Source: Adiantum capillus-veneris
Lineage: Eukaryota > Streptophyta > Polypodiopsida > Polypodiales > Pteridaceae
Length of the DNA: 64,000 nucleotides
Reading direction: 5' to 3'
Assembly: GCA_014529385.2 (NCBI GenBank)
Contig: CM043970.1
Span: 44,732,279 to 44,796,278 of the forward strand
Position 1 is the first letter of the stretch. Each line of letters opens with the position of its first letter. The translations under genes were made by a program, and so were the position numbers. The notes below the pieces were generated by a model. The model searched no databases. It saw only the letters and a program-made list of their open reading frames with translations, and was not told the DNA's origin. Shown piece after piece: positions 46,285 to 56,146 of this stretch.

Positions 46285-47987
46285 TCATTCTTCATCCTGT
46301 GCAAATCGCCAATGTCGACCCAACGGTGCAGGAACACCCCTTAGTCGAACTGCTGCGCCACTGCTGCACAAAACATCCTCCTCACCATTCACCACCATAG
46401 CCTCCATTATCTCATCACCATCTTCATAAAAGAATCTGATATGCTTACCCTCCCCTTTTGGCAAGCCCTTGCTATGCTCCCCAAATCCCATATCTCTAAA
46501 CATATCACACAGGTCTTCGCACTCTTCGCCACCTTCATATGCACCTTCATCCTCCTCCCCACAGTAATAATCCTCAAAGTACTCTTCATCATTTTCATTC
46601 TCTGGGCTTTCTTCATCTTCATCACAGAGTGGTTCAAAGCGTTTCTCATGTTCAACCACCTTTCTCACCGATTCCTCATCCCATAGCAAGTGCACCTTGC
46701 GGCTGGATACTTGCTGCATCCTCTCCGTGTCCACACGAAGCATTATCGGCTTTTCAACACTTGATGATGAAGTATCTCCAGTTATGCCTCCACAGACCTC
46801 AGCCAGGCATTGTTTCTCGGCTGGAGAACCCACATTGACACTCACCGACCATTCAGATGTCTCATCGTCATCAAGCTGTCGCATGACAGTTGTTGAATGC
46901 CCTGTTTCCTCAGAAAGGCAGACTCTGCTCGATGGATTTTCCTGTAGGGTCTTGCAAGGTGTGTCGTCGTCAAAATGGAGGACTCTCTTTCCGATGAAGA
47001 TCTCTGATGAACTTGGAGTGTTGGATACCTGAGCAGATGAAGGGAGACTAGTCAACACATGGAGGAACCACTCAAAAGAAAAAGGACCACATGCAGACAT
47101 ATTCTACCATGCCTTATCATAGCTATAAAGAAAAAAAAAGAAAATTTTCATGATTCATTCCAGGATGCATACCTCTATGAGCAATGGAGGTTGGACATCT
47201 GTGATTAGAGCTGCAGAAACAGACTCAAGCAGGCAATGGGTCCCCATAGGTGCTGCATCGAGTGATTCAACATGCGAATCTGGATGCTTCGCCAGCATGT
47301 TCGATGAAGTAGGACACCCAGCAACTTGCATGGTTGAATCCATGGTAGAATTTTGAGAGCTCAAACTGATTTCTCTTTGAAAATTAGGTTGGGGCACCTG
47401 TGTTATAGCTGATGATGCTGGGGTATTCAATGGGGTAGGGGCTGCCAGCATGGTGGGAGAAGCAGCCATGGCGTTTCCCAAGCACATATATGGGGCTTTC
47501 TCAAGCTGATTTGTGTCTGATCCAACCTTTTGCAACAACAGTTGCACTTGCGACCGAAGCAAGCTCTCGCCAAGAGGCGTGCAAGCAGGATGCGTAGCCA
47601 CAGCATCTGCGAGGAGGGCCCTGCGGATTCTGACGGGGCCACCATCACTAGATTTGTCCTTGCAAGAAGTCGGGGTTCCTGCTGGAAGCAACCCTATGAT
47701 GGGAGAGTCGTTGCAAGCAAGCTCTGCGAGCACTCGTCGCCCTGCTTTTGAGAAGCCCTGCGTCCTCTGAGCTGCTGAGGACGGGGTTGATGCACCATTT
47801 GGAGTCTTGCTAGCGACCGAAGGGGCCCCTGTGAGAAGCCAAAATGCGTTAGCAGAGAAACACAGAAAGCTTGTACTGTGCCATGTGTGTGTGTATGTGC
47901 GCGCGCGTGTGTACATGGAGACGAGTTACCTGCGCGAGCTTGACTGCGGGTCAGCCTCTTCTCTGAAGTAGAGAACGTCGTCGTCAT
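46285..47987 (-). CDS. conserved plant protein of unknown function, 3 exons, 485 codons
   Basis: Best host gene in the window. Proposed exons (reverse): 47987-47930, 47828-47173, 47028-46285. Introns start GT and end AG (donor CAG|GTAACT with acceptor CTCACAG|GGG; donor GAG|GTATGC with acceptor GCTCAG|GTA) and phases agree (1, then 0). The N-terminus reads KRLTRSQARAG, then RRVLAELACNDSPIIGLL and CTPLGESLLRSQVQLLLQKV; the C-terminus has an acidic block (ESPENENDEEYFEDYY) and KGEGKHIRFFYEDGDEIM. I believe these motifs (TRSQ; NDSPI-x-GL; GE-x-LLR-x-QV-x-LLQKV; GKH-x-RF) belong to an uncharacterised land-plant family, probably nuclear; function unknown. The ATG at 47987 is chosen as the first in frame. 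No stops in any exon. Confidence 0.75.
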
Positions 47988-48025
47988 AGCTTCCACACTG
48001 CGAGCGAAAGCTGGTGTGTGTGCGC

Positions 48026-48035
<10 letters not shown>

Positions 48036-48062
<27 letters not shown>

Positions 48063-48096
48063 GAGGAATGATGCTATTCCCGCATGTGCATATATA
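48036..48096 (-). promoter_or_regulatory. leader CT tract and TATA box of the 46.3-48.0 kb gene
   Basis: On the reverse strand TATATA (48096-48091) is followed by a (CT)n/(CA)n leader (48063-48013) and the ATG at 47987. CT-rich leaders are common in plant genes. Confidence 0.45.
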
Positions 48097-48137
48097 AGCG
48101 TGGTGACCGTTGGTGTTGCTTGACACTAGCCGTTACC

Positions 48138-48517
48138 TTAGGGTGGGTTCAGACCGAAAGGGTGGAAGAAAACCTTCTGCTCAGCACTTCCAGACGGAAA
48201 AGAGCACAGCCTTCGTCTTCCACCGCCTTGCTATTCACACAAGGCGGTAGCTGCGTGGCCTGCTTTGCTTGCATGGCGAGTCCTCATAGGCTGCAAGAGA
48301 CGCTTGTCAGGGTGGAAGTGCTCACGGGCGAGGGGGGGAGGGGGTCGGAAGAGAAACAGGGCACGGTGGAAGAGAAAAAGCACATCTCTGCCTTGACGTG
48401 GCCGCCCTGTCAGCATCTTCCACCGCCCACTGTGAACGGGGCATCAAAAAGCCCGCTTGCTGATTGGCCGGGAGGAAAATACACTGGCTTCCGTCGCCCA
48501 CCGTGAACCCGGCCTTA
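48138..48517. mobile_element. PIF/Harbinger-like (Tourist-type) MITE
   Basis: A 374-bp GC-rich element (48141-48514) flanked by TTA on both sides. The ends are imperfect inverted repeats: GGGTGGGTTCA at the left, TGAACCCGGCC at the right, extending to GGAAG/CTTCC. TTA duplication and G-rich ends fit Harbinger-type MITEs. Internal GGTGGAAG motifs repeat. It lies 50 bp upstream of the 46.3-48.0 kb gene promoter. Confidence 0.65.
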
Positions 48518-48792
48518 ATCATGGTTGGACTCTTTTACCTTGTAACGTGTAAGGGCGCATTCGCACGCTGGGCTGGAGGGGGTAAAGATGCCATCACCCT
48601 TCTCGGATGCTTTTGCGAGAGACTATCTCGTGTAGCTGCAAAACGAAACTTTCCATGGCTAACTCTTCCGTTTTCGGCAGAGTTGGACTAGCGAAGGCAG
48701 CGTTGGAATAATAGTGACAAAGCTGTTGATGTAAATTTCACCCCGCCCTATGCTCCATGCGGTTCCGTCCTAAGTTGTCATGCTTATCTCCC

Positions 48793-49254
48793 GTAGAGTT
48801 AGGCCCCCCTCAGCACTATCTCACACGGGCATGGGGAGGAGGGGATCAATGGCCCACGCCTAATTCTCGGAGCGCAGGCACAATGGGACGTCGATCTTGC
48901 GGCGCGCCTGAATTGACTAATATTCCCGAATTTACTAAACTAAGACGAATTTACACAGCGACGCGTTCATCATAGAAGAAACCCTTCTCCCAATGCTTTC
49001 AAGAAGCACGCGCAAGTGAGGTGGTTAAGGTGATAGGCTTGCAAAGGTGAGGTCCCAAGTTCGAGTCGGGGGGGGGGACACGAGTTTACAAGTTTTGTTG
49101 TACTCGAGTTTACCTATTTTCTTGAATTTACAAAAAGCACATCAGACGGCTCAGATCGCACCCGATCCCCAAAATAGGCGTGGGCCATTGATCCCATCTT
49201 GCCCATGCCCTTATGAGATTGTGAGGAGGGCCCCCCTTAGGGTCTTTTAAGATG
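48793..49254. repeat. inverted pair of about 80-100-bp arms
   Basis: 48793-48870 and 49150-49254 are inverted copies (shared GATCAATGGCCCACGCCTA and GGCCC-rich ends), about 280 bp apart. It may be a foldback element or two oppositely inserted MITEs. The spacer includes the tRNA-like sequence at 49016. Confidence 0.6.
49016..49070 (+). ncRNA. tRNA-like sequence / SINE head
   Basis: An A-box-like TGGTTAAGGTG (49022-49032) and a B-box GTTCGAGTC (49059-49067) lie 37 bp apart, with a CTTGCAAA anticodon-loop-like segment between. Stems do not pair well enough for a working tRNA and a G run follows, so a tRNA-derived SINE or tRNA pseudogene is likelier. Confidence 0.4.
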
Positions 49255-49649
49255 GGTTCATTGTGGGCGGTGGCAGGAAATGCACGCCGGATGGCTTGTT
49301 CACATTGTGTAGTGGCAATGTTGCCTGTGGGGTGCCAACGAATGGAAGAAAAATGATGCGATTCTCCCCCCCTCCATATCTCTTCCCCAAAACCAGTTCC
49401 ACCCTCCACGTTCTCTGACACAAACTGACTTGGCACCTCACCCTTCCCTTTTTCCTTCACGAGCTCGCACGACCCGCGTACGGTGGGTCTCGCTCGCTCT
49501 AACCAACGAACACATTGCAATGGCCGAAATTATAGATCAGTCAATGGCTGTTATAAAATTGCTGGAATTATCATTCGATGGCTAGCTAATATTACATAGC
49601 TTCCATGAGTGCGGTGCTTCAAACGGAGGACTTAGAAGTTGTCTTATGG

Positions 49650-50021
49650 TCAGAGAAGCCCAAGTTGAGCTCGTTGGGATGACGGCCTTCCAGGTGGGAG
49701 ACACTTGGCTAAGGGCGTCCTCGTATATAGGTAAATGGGTTGGGCCACATGCTCATAGATCGAGGCAAACGCCGGGTATGTCAACAGGTTTGGCATGTAG
49801 GGCACCACATCGTGCTTGTTCACCATGCGACAGCTCAGGCCGCGATCGAGAAAGGCCACCCCTTGACACCACTTGGCACACAGTGTGGCCAGAGCGCCAC
49901 CCAAGCTATGTTGCACACACCTCATGTTAAGCACACAGTGCGCCTGCATGCTAAGGATTTGCAGCTCCAAGCATAGATTTTGAGAGCAGATGTTGCTACC
50001 TTTCAAGTCCTTGAGATCCAA
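49650..50021 (-). pseudogene. class 3 lipase (alpha/beta hydrolase) fragment
   Basis: The reverse frame has QHSLGGALATLCAKW, the nucleophile elbow of class 3 lipases (normally GHSLGGALA; the Gly before His is Gln here), then CRMVNKHDVVPYMP and YEHVAQPIYLY, matching the RVVN-x-HDVVP-x-P ... Y-x-H end of the fold. The stretch between (YTFGSPRVGN region) is missing, so the fragment has an internal deletion. These enzymes cleave acylglycerols. The pogo-like transposon lies immediately upstream (50034). Confidence 0.6.
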
Positions 50022-50033
50022 CTGGAAGCCCTA

Positions 50034-50056
50034 GGGTAGAGGAGCCAGTAGTGGGA
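50034..50056 (+). repeat. left terminal inverted repeat
   Basis: 23 bp, exact complement of 56056-56078. Confidence 0.9.
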
Positions 50057-50792
50057 AGGGGTCCAAAAGATGTACAAAAATTAGGACCGTTCAAAGGTCA
50101 AAACAGGTAATAACTTGCGCTATTAAAAGTACAAATTATCACGTGGCATGATGAGCGCGACAAGTGCCTGTGTGGTCCTTGACTAGACCCTGGCTTCGCC
50201 GCCACTCACGAAATCCCAACACGCCACAGCCTGTCCAACGTTCCTCTTATGATACGCGATCTTCCTTGAACACAATCGTGGCCTGCACATGATAACAGAC
50301 CCGTCAGTACTCATGACAAATGACTGCCAGTAGAAGCGTGAAAATTAACAAGCATGCAGCCTTGCACTTACAAAGGTTATTCTCAATCACAAGAACATAA
50401 ACCATCCACGACCTCTTACAATCGACCTTCTCCTAATGCAATCTCCTTCCTCCACTCTCACCTTTCCACAACTAGATATCACTGAACTTCCTACATGGTA
50501 TAACATCACATAACCAGGAGAGCCAACTACTGTATGCAACAATATTCCCCCAACAGAAACAGAAAGTTTTATGTGCAGTACATCCATTCAGCTCTTCACA
50601 CAACAGGCCTCTTCCTGCACTAATCCATGGCAAAGGTGTAGAAGTGCAGCAAACAGAATGCAATCAACTCCTGGCAGCAACAAGCCAGTTCCCACACGTT
50701 GAGTTCAACAACAGAAAGCCTCCTTGAAGGTGCAATAGCAAAGCAAGACACATCCTATCTATCAAAACAAGACCAGATGTTCTTTTTCACCA

Positions 50793-51125
50793 ATGGCGAG
50801 CAATGCCCCTTGCGAGTGCAAGGCATGTCTAATCGAAAGACACCCACAACTAGTAGGTTTGTTATGCACAAGTCTCCTTCTTTATAAAAACGGTGGAAGG
50901 GTTTGCTGCTGTGGCAAGGTACACGTCGTGCCTGTTTTTGCTTGTAGAATACCTAGAAAGAAAGCTCCCTTCATAAATCCCAAAGCTCCTAGTATATCCA
51001 CTCCCACCTCATCCACATTATTACACAAGCGATTGCCTAGCCCTGAGAAGTCCACTCAGCCTACACCCAAGAGAAAGTTTTCAGTCAAAGAGTATTCTCA
51101 TCTTCTCGAAACCTACAAGGACTAA
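50793..51125 (+). CDS. cysteine-rich ORF upstream of transposase, unknown
   Basis: A 110-codon frame. The first half is Cys-rich (CECKACLIERHP, VCCCGKVHVV), the second half Pro/Lys-rich (SPEKSTQPTPKRKFSVKEY), ending 128 bp before the transposase ATG. It may be a separate protein, an upstream exon or chance. The cysteine spacing and the basic tail suggest nucleic-acid or metal binding, but I recognise no family. Confidence 0.35.
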   Translation: MASNAPCECKACLIERHPQLVGLLCTSLLLYKNGGRVCCCGKVHVVPVFACRIPRKKAPFINPKAPSISTPTSSTLLHKRLPSPEKSTQPTPKRKFSVKEYSHLLETYKD

Positions 51126-51252
51126 ATCTTCAATCGTAAGAGTGCTTTACATCAAATCACTTACTATCCCACTGTGTCAATGCACTTATTATCTTTGTGA
51201 CTTTTTCATACAAGTACCATGCTTCTAATGGCTGTTTCATTTTAGGAACAAC

Positions 51253-53994
51253 ATGGCAAAGAGAAGAGATAGAGCACAAACCAATAGAAGTGGAGAAGAC
51301 AAGCTGGGAAAGTCCATTCCACCAGGTAAATGCACGAAGACATCACCTCACCCCATCAACAAAAAGAAACGAACCAGCAGATCTACAACCAAAAGTCCTC
51401 CACTTGCAACGGTGGCCAAACCAACTTTCCCTAAGCCTAGGTATTCACCAATTGCATCAAACCCTCCAGATCACAACGCTTTTGAAGAGTTCCCACCAGC
51501 AACAACGAAACCTCGCATTCAACGTAAGTGGACAGAAGAAGACATGGCTAAAGCCCTTCAAGCACGGGAGAATGGCCTCTCATTGGTCAAGTGCTCCATG
51601 CAATTTGGGATAAGTAAAACAGCAATTGCAAATTGGGAAGAAGGAAGAACTCTCAAGAAGAGAAGAGGACCACAAACAGTTTTGACAGAGGAAGAGGAGA
51701 CTGCTCTGCTGCAATGGATATTTACAAAGTGCGATTTAGGTCATGGCGTCTCAGTGCTGGATGTTAAATTGAAAGTGGCAGAAATTTGTCAAACAAGGCA
51801 CACACTCTTTTCCGATGGAATCCCCGGGAAAAGTTGGTGGGCTGGCTATTGAAAGCGGCATCCAAATCTAGTTTTCCGTGTTGGAGAGAGCTTGGATCAA
51901 TCAAGGGCAACCCGCTTTCGACCTGATATTGTAAAGTCTTTGCATGACAACCTTCACTCATCATATCAGAAGCACAAATATCCACCTACACACATATGGA
52001 ATGCAGATGAAACTGGATTTCAAGGATCAAGAGACAAAGGTATGAAGGTTCTAGCAAGAAAGGGGATTAAATCTGTGTATAATGTTACGTGTGATTCACG
52101 TGAGTGGATGACAGTTTTATGTTGTGTGAATGCTGCTGGTCAAGCTATTCCATCATATTACATTTTCAAAGGTAGCCGAATAATGGGAAACTATATTCAA
52201 AATTGTGAAAAAGGAGCAACAATGGCATTGCAGAAAAAGGCATGGATGATGGGTGAGCTGTTTCAAGCATGGCTGGAGCACTTCGACAAAGCTATCACAG
52301 AGCTGGTCGGTAAGGAAAATAGGCATCTTCTGATTCTAGATGGCCATGGCAGTCACGTATCCTTGGATGTTGTTGAAAAGGCTCGAGACTCGAGCATAGA
52401 TATTATTACACTACCAGCACACACATCACACAAGCTTCAACCTTTGGATGTATCCGTATTCAAGTCCTTGAAGACTCACTTTCGCAAAGAGCGGGACATT
52501 TGGCATCTACGAACCAGCTCTAGGCAAGAAAGCAAGTTAGAATTGTCTACAATTGTGGCAAAAGCCATTCGCTCCGCTCTAACAGAGGACAATATTAAAG
52601 CAGGTTTCAAAGCAACCGGAATTTGGCCATTTAACCCTGATGCAGTGAAATTTGACAACATGCCATGCAATCACATCAACATTGTGGAGGACACAACAGC
52701 TGAAGAAGAAGATTTATCACAGGTACCAAACACACCTCTACCTCCAAGTAGAGAGGATGAAGCCATTCATGCACTCACCACCATGGCAAGGCAACTCCTA
52801 GATGAATATTCACTTCTTGAAAATACTCCCACAGTAAATGGGGTCACGTACACTAGGCTGATGGAAGACGATGATACAACCCATTATTTTGACAGTCTTG
52901 AACAACAAGGAGCATCTTCTCACCCAGTATGTGACACCTCTCATCCATCCATTTCAACAACCAGCCACTGCCAGGTGCAGCAAAGAAGTAAAGCAAACCA
53001 AACTCTCCCTCAGATGATGCTGAGTAACATCAGCAATGAGAACAGAAGCCAGGCTGCTAACTCCACCCTGAACATGCAACAAAGAAGTGAAGCAAACCAA
53101 ACTCTCCCTCAGATGATGCTGCAAAACAACATCAATGAGAACACAAATCAGATTGCTAATCCCACCCTGAACATGCAGCAAAGAAGTGAAGCAAACCAAA
53201 CTCTGCCTCAGACGATGCTGAGAAACATCAGCAATGAGAACAAAAATCAGATTGCTAATCCCATCCTTAGTATGCAGCAAAGGAGTGAAGCAAACCAAAC
53301 TATCCCTCAGATGATGCTGAGAAACAATAGCAATGAGAACACAAATCAGATTGCTAATCCCACCCTGAACATGCAGCAAAGAAGTGAAGCAAACCAAACT
53401 CTGCCTCAGATGATGCTGAGAAACAACAGCAATGAGAACGCAAATCAGACTGCTAATCCCACCCTGAACATGCGGCAAGATATATTTGCAAATGAGAACA
53501 CAAATCTCAACATCAGCCAGCAAGGCACTTCAGCGCAGTCTAGTAGCATTGTAAACATTCTACGAGTGCCAATGATGGAAGTTTCCGTGCGGCAAGTAAA
53601 TAGAGAGGCCTTTGTAGATTATACCAACAACTTGATACTTACTTCCAATCAGTACATTGAGAGTATGAAAGCCAAAACAACAAAAAAAGATGAAATAGCA
53701 AAGGCAAGAGAGCTGAAGAAGGTGGAGAAAGAGAACAAGCGGCTACAAGCATTAGCTGATAAAGATGCAACCCGACAACGAAAACTTCACATGCAACAAG
53801 CAAAGGCTTTGAGGAAGAGCTGGGAGGCACAACAACAACTCTTTGAAAACAATCTACACTCTATTCTTTGGGATCAAGGTTCTACTGAAGGGTTAATTCT
53901 TAAGCCATTGCATTTAGATACACCATATCATGCCTATGCACGAAGGCAAAGGATGGAGAAAATGCGAAGAAAGCGACGAGATCTTCTTTCTTGA
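51253..53994 (+). CDS. pogo/Tigger-type DDE transposase, one in-frame TGA
   Basis: 914 codons in a single frame with a lone TGA at 51850-51852. N-terminus basic; a Psq-type helix-turn-helix at about residues 92-135 (KWTEEDMAKALQARENGLSL, SKTAIANWEEG); a CENP-B/Tc5-type HTH follows (EEETALLQWIF, PGKSWWAGY, then RHPNLVFRVGES after the TGA). Catalytic DDE_1 core: WNADETGF, LLILDGHGSH, LQPLDVSVFKSLK (D, D, D). Then five 33-residue repeats and a Lys/Glu/Arg coiled coil (KKVEKENKRLQAL) near the end. It would cut and paste the element at TA sites. Without the TGA the frame is complete; start ATG is in context AACAACATGG. Confidence 0.85.
52978..53472 (+). repeat. five 99-bp tandem repeats in transposase
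   Basis: Units start at 52978, 53077, 53176, 53275 and 53374, each 33 codons (QQRSEANQTLPQMML ... NENTNQIANPTLNM). The phase is kept exactly and variation is mostly single residues, so it expands a Gln/Asn-rich linker after the catalytic core. Confidence 0.9.
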
Positions 53995-55389
53995 TATCTC
54001 ACTTTGTGGGTGACTTTTATTGGCAGCAGCTCGTCATGTTTTATACATGTTTGGCCCTAGCACTTCCTCCCATTTTGACAACCTTTTCTTTCCTCATATC
54101 TATTATTTTCGCGGATGTATCGGTGAGAAAACCTACTAGATAACCCTCGTTCATAGCTTTCCAAGAAGTTTTGTACATGCTAGGGTACCCCTAGTGCGCA
54201 ATACCCCTCATCCATCCCCTCTCAAGAGGATATATTACCTTTTGTCACACTCCTTTTCAGATGTGCTTTCAAGAAGCATTGTACTAAGGTTTTGTCAACA
54301 ATATCCCCAAACTTGCCAAATGTACTCCCCAGCAACAACAATCTCGCTTTTCATGTCTTAATCCACAAGAGTTTAACCTATTTCGGACAATAAGGATTTA
54401 TGTGTTTGTGCATTTTCACTGCCTATCAAGTGCCACACCACAAAATCCCCTCTTTCAATTATGCTTTATTGCCTACTTGAGACAGCCACCCAATTACGTT
54501 ATTCACAACCAACATAGAAGGTTACAACACAACCATTAATGTAGAAGGTTTTAACAACCATTGCATAATGCAAAATACACTAAAGTAAAACATGCGTATA
54601 CCACAATTGACACTAAAGACAACACCAACACTACAGTACAATTGACAAAGAAGATCAACACCAGCACTACAATAGAATTAACGCAAAGATCAACACCACA
54701 AAACCCTTTGTTTGCCCCTGTCATGAGTACTGAGTGAGCTCAGAAGCTCACCAACATCCATGGCATCTCGTCCATGCACTTGTAGCGGGGATAGATCTGA
54801 CTGTTGTAGGAGAATACAATCTAAACTTGATGCTTGCGACCAAAACCAGGAAAACATCAACCAGCAGGTAGAAGAAATTAAGGGGAGCACAACTTGGCAC
54901 ACTGTGTTTTGAAGGATGAGCCATTGAAACTGTATAAAGCTATTGTAATTACCTTTTCTATAGCTATTTCTTCATGCCTCAATACAACTGTGAGCTTTTG
55001 AACGAAGAATGTACTGGCTTTCTGTACATCACTAGAAACCAAAAGCAGCATCACCTGCAATGTCACCTGCAACAAAAGGAATTGTAACCAGTCAACTCGA
55101 TCTCAGCTGCCATCTGAGCAATCATACTTGCTAACGCTAAGAGTCAGAAAAGCATGCGGGTGTGCCTAGTTGCGAGGATCTAAGAGCTCTCGTGACTTGG
55201 TGGCTTCCTGCTGGTTTATATAAAATGTCATCTACCCACAAGGCGTCCTCCAGCTTCCGTCCCAGATTTTGATGAGAAGACATACACTACTCTCTACACT
55301 TGCTCCAAGCACAACACCTTTCTCGGTCAACAACATAGGCCTTCAAGGTGAAAGCACAGGTGATTACGTATGGGGCAGGCTGAGCATAC
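53995..55389. other. 3' non-coding part of the pogo-like transposon
   Basis: No clear gene. Short reverse frames at 54690-54902 and 54878-55075 (VSSDVQKASTFFVQKL) have exon-like edges but no family. Confidence 0.4.
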
Positions 55390-55803
55390 TCATGCATGAG
55401 AGAGAGAGAGAAGAGAGCTGACAGCTCTATTTTTTGAGGAGGAGCAGCCGTTAAAATAGGTAGCATAGATAGGAAAGATTAAGCAAGGCGAAAAACAGAG
55501 ATTACTTGCCTGCGTAAAACCTAAAGTAAAACCTGCGTATATTTGCCAAGTCTGTGGCGAACAAGCTTCCCTGGCCGCTGTCGATTCTTCGATGCTCGGC
55601 ATTTTGCTTCTGGGTTGCCGATCGCTTTGCAAGCGCTTCAAATCACTTGGCATGCACTGAGGAAGAGGTTCAGATTGATGCCCTTTGGAGAGGGCATGAG
55701 TCCGCACAACAGGGAGATAAACTCGGGACTGCGCTATCGCTTCTACAAGGTCGCCAGGAGCATTTAATGTCGTGCATGGGAGTCCACCCGGTGGACTACA
55801 CAT
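55390..55803 (-). CDS. unrecognised reverse ORF inside the pogo-like transposon
   Basis: 137 codons (DLVEAIAQSRVYLPVVRTHALSK, then MPSDLKRLQSDRQPRSKMPS) ending in a hydrophobic tail. Balanced composition in a GC-richer patch; no family recognised. It could be captured host sequence or a small second element gene. Confidence 0.25.
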   Translation of the reverse strand: MCSPPGGLPCTTLNAPGDLVEAIAQSRVYLPVVRTHALSKGHQSEPLPQCMPSDLKRLQSDRQPRSKMPSIEESTAAREACSPQTWQIYAGFTLGFTQASNLCFSPCLIFPIYATYFNGCSSSKNRAVSSLLSLSHA

Positions 55804-56055
55804 GGTACGTTATCAGTTGGGGTAGATATAACCACTAAACCTGACTGTCCCACTTATTGGGGTAGATAGGTATCTTCATTGGATACCATTTTTGATACAC
55901 ACAAAACAATATATCTGTTTAAATTCTCATGTGACCTGCTCAAAATAGCATCATTCCACTGACACATGCTCAGAAGACCTTGCCGAGCTGGCCAATACCT
56001 CCCCATTCAAAAATTCCCAAAATTTCCACACTAAAATTCCCTCCCAAGTTACCCA

Positions 56056-56078
56056 TCCCACTACTGGCTCCTCTACCC
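56056..56078 (-). repeat. right terminal inverted repeat
   Basis: Exact complement of 50034-50056; followed by TA. Confidence 0.9.
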
Positions 56079-56146
56079 TAGTGTGCTCAAATGGCGGCGG
56101 GTGATGTATAGATGACCTTATCGCTGGCACCGTCATAGCAAGCTTG

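Larger units (their letters stand above)
50034..56078 (+). mobile_element. pogo/Tigger-like DNA transposon, full length (6,045 bp)
   Basis: Perfect 23-bp inverted repeats end the element (50034-50056 and 56056-56078; outer bases GGGTAGAGGAGCC) and continue with one mismatch. TA flanks both ends (50032-50033, 56079-56080), the target duplication of Tc1/mariner-pogo elements. Inside are the transposase (51253-53994), a small upstream ORF and about 2 kb of 3' sequence. The TIRs are undamaged, so the insertion looks young. Confidence 0.9.

Noticed and set aside
46407-47032. Other frames over the 46.3-48.0 kb gene (for example 46441-46686 and 46697-47032 forward)
   Set aside because: Shadows of the reverse coding exons.
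47155-47172. Ending exon 2 of the host gene at the stop at 47155
   Set aside because: A strong GTATGC donor precedes it and the next exon continues in phase with family-like motifs.
49016-49070. Functional tRNA gene
   Set aside because: Acceptor and T stems do not pair and a G run replaces the 3' end; kept only as tRNA-like.
51850-51852. TGA as selenocysteine or a reassigned codon
   Set aside because: Land plants lack selenocysteine insertion, and other frames here use TGA as stop; mutation or readthrough is simpler.
52978-53472. Regular 99-bp repeats considered as a CRISPR or satellite array
   Set aside because: No spacer/repeat alternation, and the repeats lie in frame inside a transposase.
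52954-53523. 189-codon reverse frame opposite the transposase
   Set aside because: Mirror of the 99-bp tandem repeats in the transposase; its own repeats are a by-product of that coding sequence.
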